From positions 62,001 through 126,000 of the forward strand of contig NZ_MVHC01000009.1 in NCBI RefSeq assembly GCF_002086455.1: a stretch of DNA of 64,000 bases, given 5' to 3'. Within the stretch, counting starts at the first letter, position 1; every line of letters starts with the position of its first letter. Of the stretch, positions 63,091 through 64,000 are shown piece after piece. A model generated the notes under the pieces. The model had not been told where the DNA came from. It did no database searches and saw only the letters and a list, made by a program, of their open reading frames with translations. The translations under genes and the position numbers were made by a program. This DNA is from Mycolicibacter algericus DSM 45454. GTDB lineage: Bacteria; Actinomycetota; Actinomycetes; Mycobacteriales; Mycobacteriaceae.

Positions 63091-64000
63091 CTATTGCATG
63101 GTGGGGATGTGGAATTCGGCACCGTCCTTGATCCCCGAGGGCCAGCGCTGAGTCACCGTCTTGACCTTGGTGTAGAAGGTGATCGACGCCGTGCCGTGCT
63201 GGTTGAGGTCGCCGAAGCCGGACCGCTTCCAGCCGCCGAAGGTGTGGTAGGCCACCGGAACCGGGATCGGCACGTTCACGCCGACCATGCCGACCTGCAC
63301 CCGGGAGGTGAAGTCGCGGGCGGTGTCGCCGTCGCGGGTGAAGATCGCCACCCCGTTGCCGTATTCGTGTTCGCTCGGCAGCCGCAATGCCTCTTCGTAG
63401 TCCGCTGCGCGCACCATGCACAGCACCGGCCCGAAGATCTCGTCGGTGTAGATCGACATCTCGGTAGTGACGTGGTCGAACAGCGTCGGCCCGGCGAAGA
63501 AGCCGCCGGACAGGTCCGCGTCGCCGAACTGGGTGTCGTCGCTGGCCCGTTCCCGGCCGTCGATCACCAGTTCGGCGCCGGCGGCCACGCCCTGGCCGAT
63601 GTAGTCGTTGACCCGCTCGAGGGCCGCGCGGGTGACCAGCGGGCCGTAGTCGGCCTTGGGGTCGAGGCTGTGGCCCACCCGCAGGTTGTTGATCCGCTCC
63701 ACCAGCCGGCCGCGTAACCGCTCGGCGGTCTGCTCGCCGACCGGCACCGCCACCGAGATCGCCATGCAGCGCTCGCCGGCGCTGCCGTAGCCGGCGCCGA
63801 TCAGCGCGTCGACGGCCTGGTCCAGGTCGGCGTCGGGCATCACGATCATGTGGTTCTTCGCCCCGCCGAAGCACTGGGCGCGCTTGCCGTTGGCGGTGGC
63901 CGTGGAGTAGATGTACTGCGCGATGTCGGAGCTGCCGACGAAGCCGATCGCGGCGACGTCGCGGTGGTGCAGCAGCGCGTCGACGGCCTCCTTGTCGCCG
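63091..64000 (-). CDS. mmsA: Methylmalonate-semialdehyde dehydrogenase, 5' end outside the window
   Basis: The frame is open from the right edge (64000) to the stop at 63091, giving about 302 C-terminal residues of a roughly 500-residue aldehyde dehydrogenase. Visible are AAIGFVGSSDIAQYIYSTA (NAD-binding), CFGGAKNHMIVMPDADL, and the catalytic Cys in GYGSAGERCMAIS. FTSRVQVGMVGVNVPIPVPV and KRSGFGDLNQHGTASITFYTKVKTVT, quoted here only in outline, complete the family pattern. The enzyme makes propionyl-CoA from methylmalonate semialdehyde with CoA and NAD. First known gene of the valine operon in this window. Confidence 0.94.
   Translation of the reverse strand, partial: GDKEAVDALLHHRDVAAIGFVGSSDIAQYIYSTATANGKRAQCFGGAKNHMIVMPDADLDQAVDALIGAGYGSAGERCMAISVAVPVGEQTAERLRGRLVERINNLRVGHSLDPKADYGPLVTRAALERVNDYIGQGVAAGAELVIDGRERASDDTQFGDADLSGGFFAGPTLFDHVTTEMSIYTDEIFGPVLCMVRAADYEEALRLPSEHEYGNGVAIFTRDGDTARDFTSRVQVGMVGVNVPIPVPVAYHTFGGWKRSGFGDLNQHGTASITFYTKVKTVTQRWPSGIKDGAEFHIPTMQ

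Overview
The window is high-GC actinobacterial DNA and almost certainly from a member of the Mycobacteriaceae. The diagnostic genes are a complete mycofactocin locus (mftR, mftABCDEFG), a PPE protein, a giant signal-peptide PGRS-type Gly-rich protein, an EccE-like ESX membrane protein, an arylsulfatase/FGE pair inside the ribosomal protein cluster, and a valine-catabolic mmsA-fadE9-mmsB cluster. GTG starts and 4-nt ATGA/GTGA overlaps are frequent. Gene order from rpsJ to map follows that of the M. tuberculosis Rv0700-Rv0734 region, as I remember it, with several insertions and replacements.

Layout. (1) 1-8726: two divergent operons that look like one accessory catabolic cluster. Leftward run a Rieske oxygenase, an isochorismatase-like protein and an acyl-CoA synthetase. 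Rightward run a Baeyer-Villiger-type monooxygenase, an alpha/beta hydrolase, an APH-like phosphotransferase, a SnoaL-like protein and an LLM/F420-type oxidoreductase. A perfect inverted repeat lies in the shared promoter. (2) 8817-16118: mftR, divergent from mftABCDEFG, which makes the redox peptide cofactor mycofactocin. (3) 16100-19799: a P450, a secreted lipoprotein carboxylesterase and a hotdog thioesterase, with palindromic operators and a 56-bp tandem repeat. (4) 20204-37318: the S10 and spc ribosomal protein operons, interrupted at 25780-32846 by an orphan eccE-like gene, a secreted Ala/Gly-rich protein, a LysR regulator, atsA and FGE. The second half has its own promoter and structured leader, and the cluster ends at a strong intrinsic terminator.

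(5) 37513-50905: a fluid, repeat-rich island. It holds a 2389-residue PGRS protein without a PE domain, which contains an 861-bp-offset tandem duplication in a GGT-codon-rich block. After it come two copies of an sppA-DUF732 unit that flank a PPE gene. The first copy is damaged twice: sppA has an in-frame TAA, and the DUF732 gene is cut by an internally deleted ISL3-type insertion sequence. (6) 50956-57063: a beta-lactamase-fold serine hydrolase, two TIGR00027-type methyltransferases, then secY-adk-map. (7) 57104-61014: a MarR regulator, a NarL/DevS-type two-component pair, a HAD-like protein and a secreted YkuD-like protein. (8) 61019-64000: mmsB, fadE9 and the 3' part of mmsA.

One recurring non-coding theme is GC-rich hairpin elements at convergent gene ends (8741-8804, 19235-19294, 57663-57728) and a related one after the FGE gene. 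They probably act as bidirectional terminators, and one of them also encodes the last codons of a histidine kinase. No tRNA, rRNA, CRISPR array or prophage was seen.
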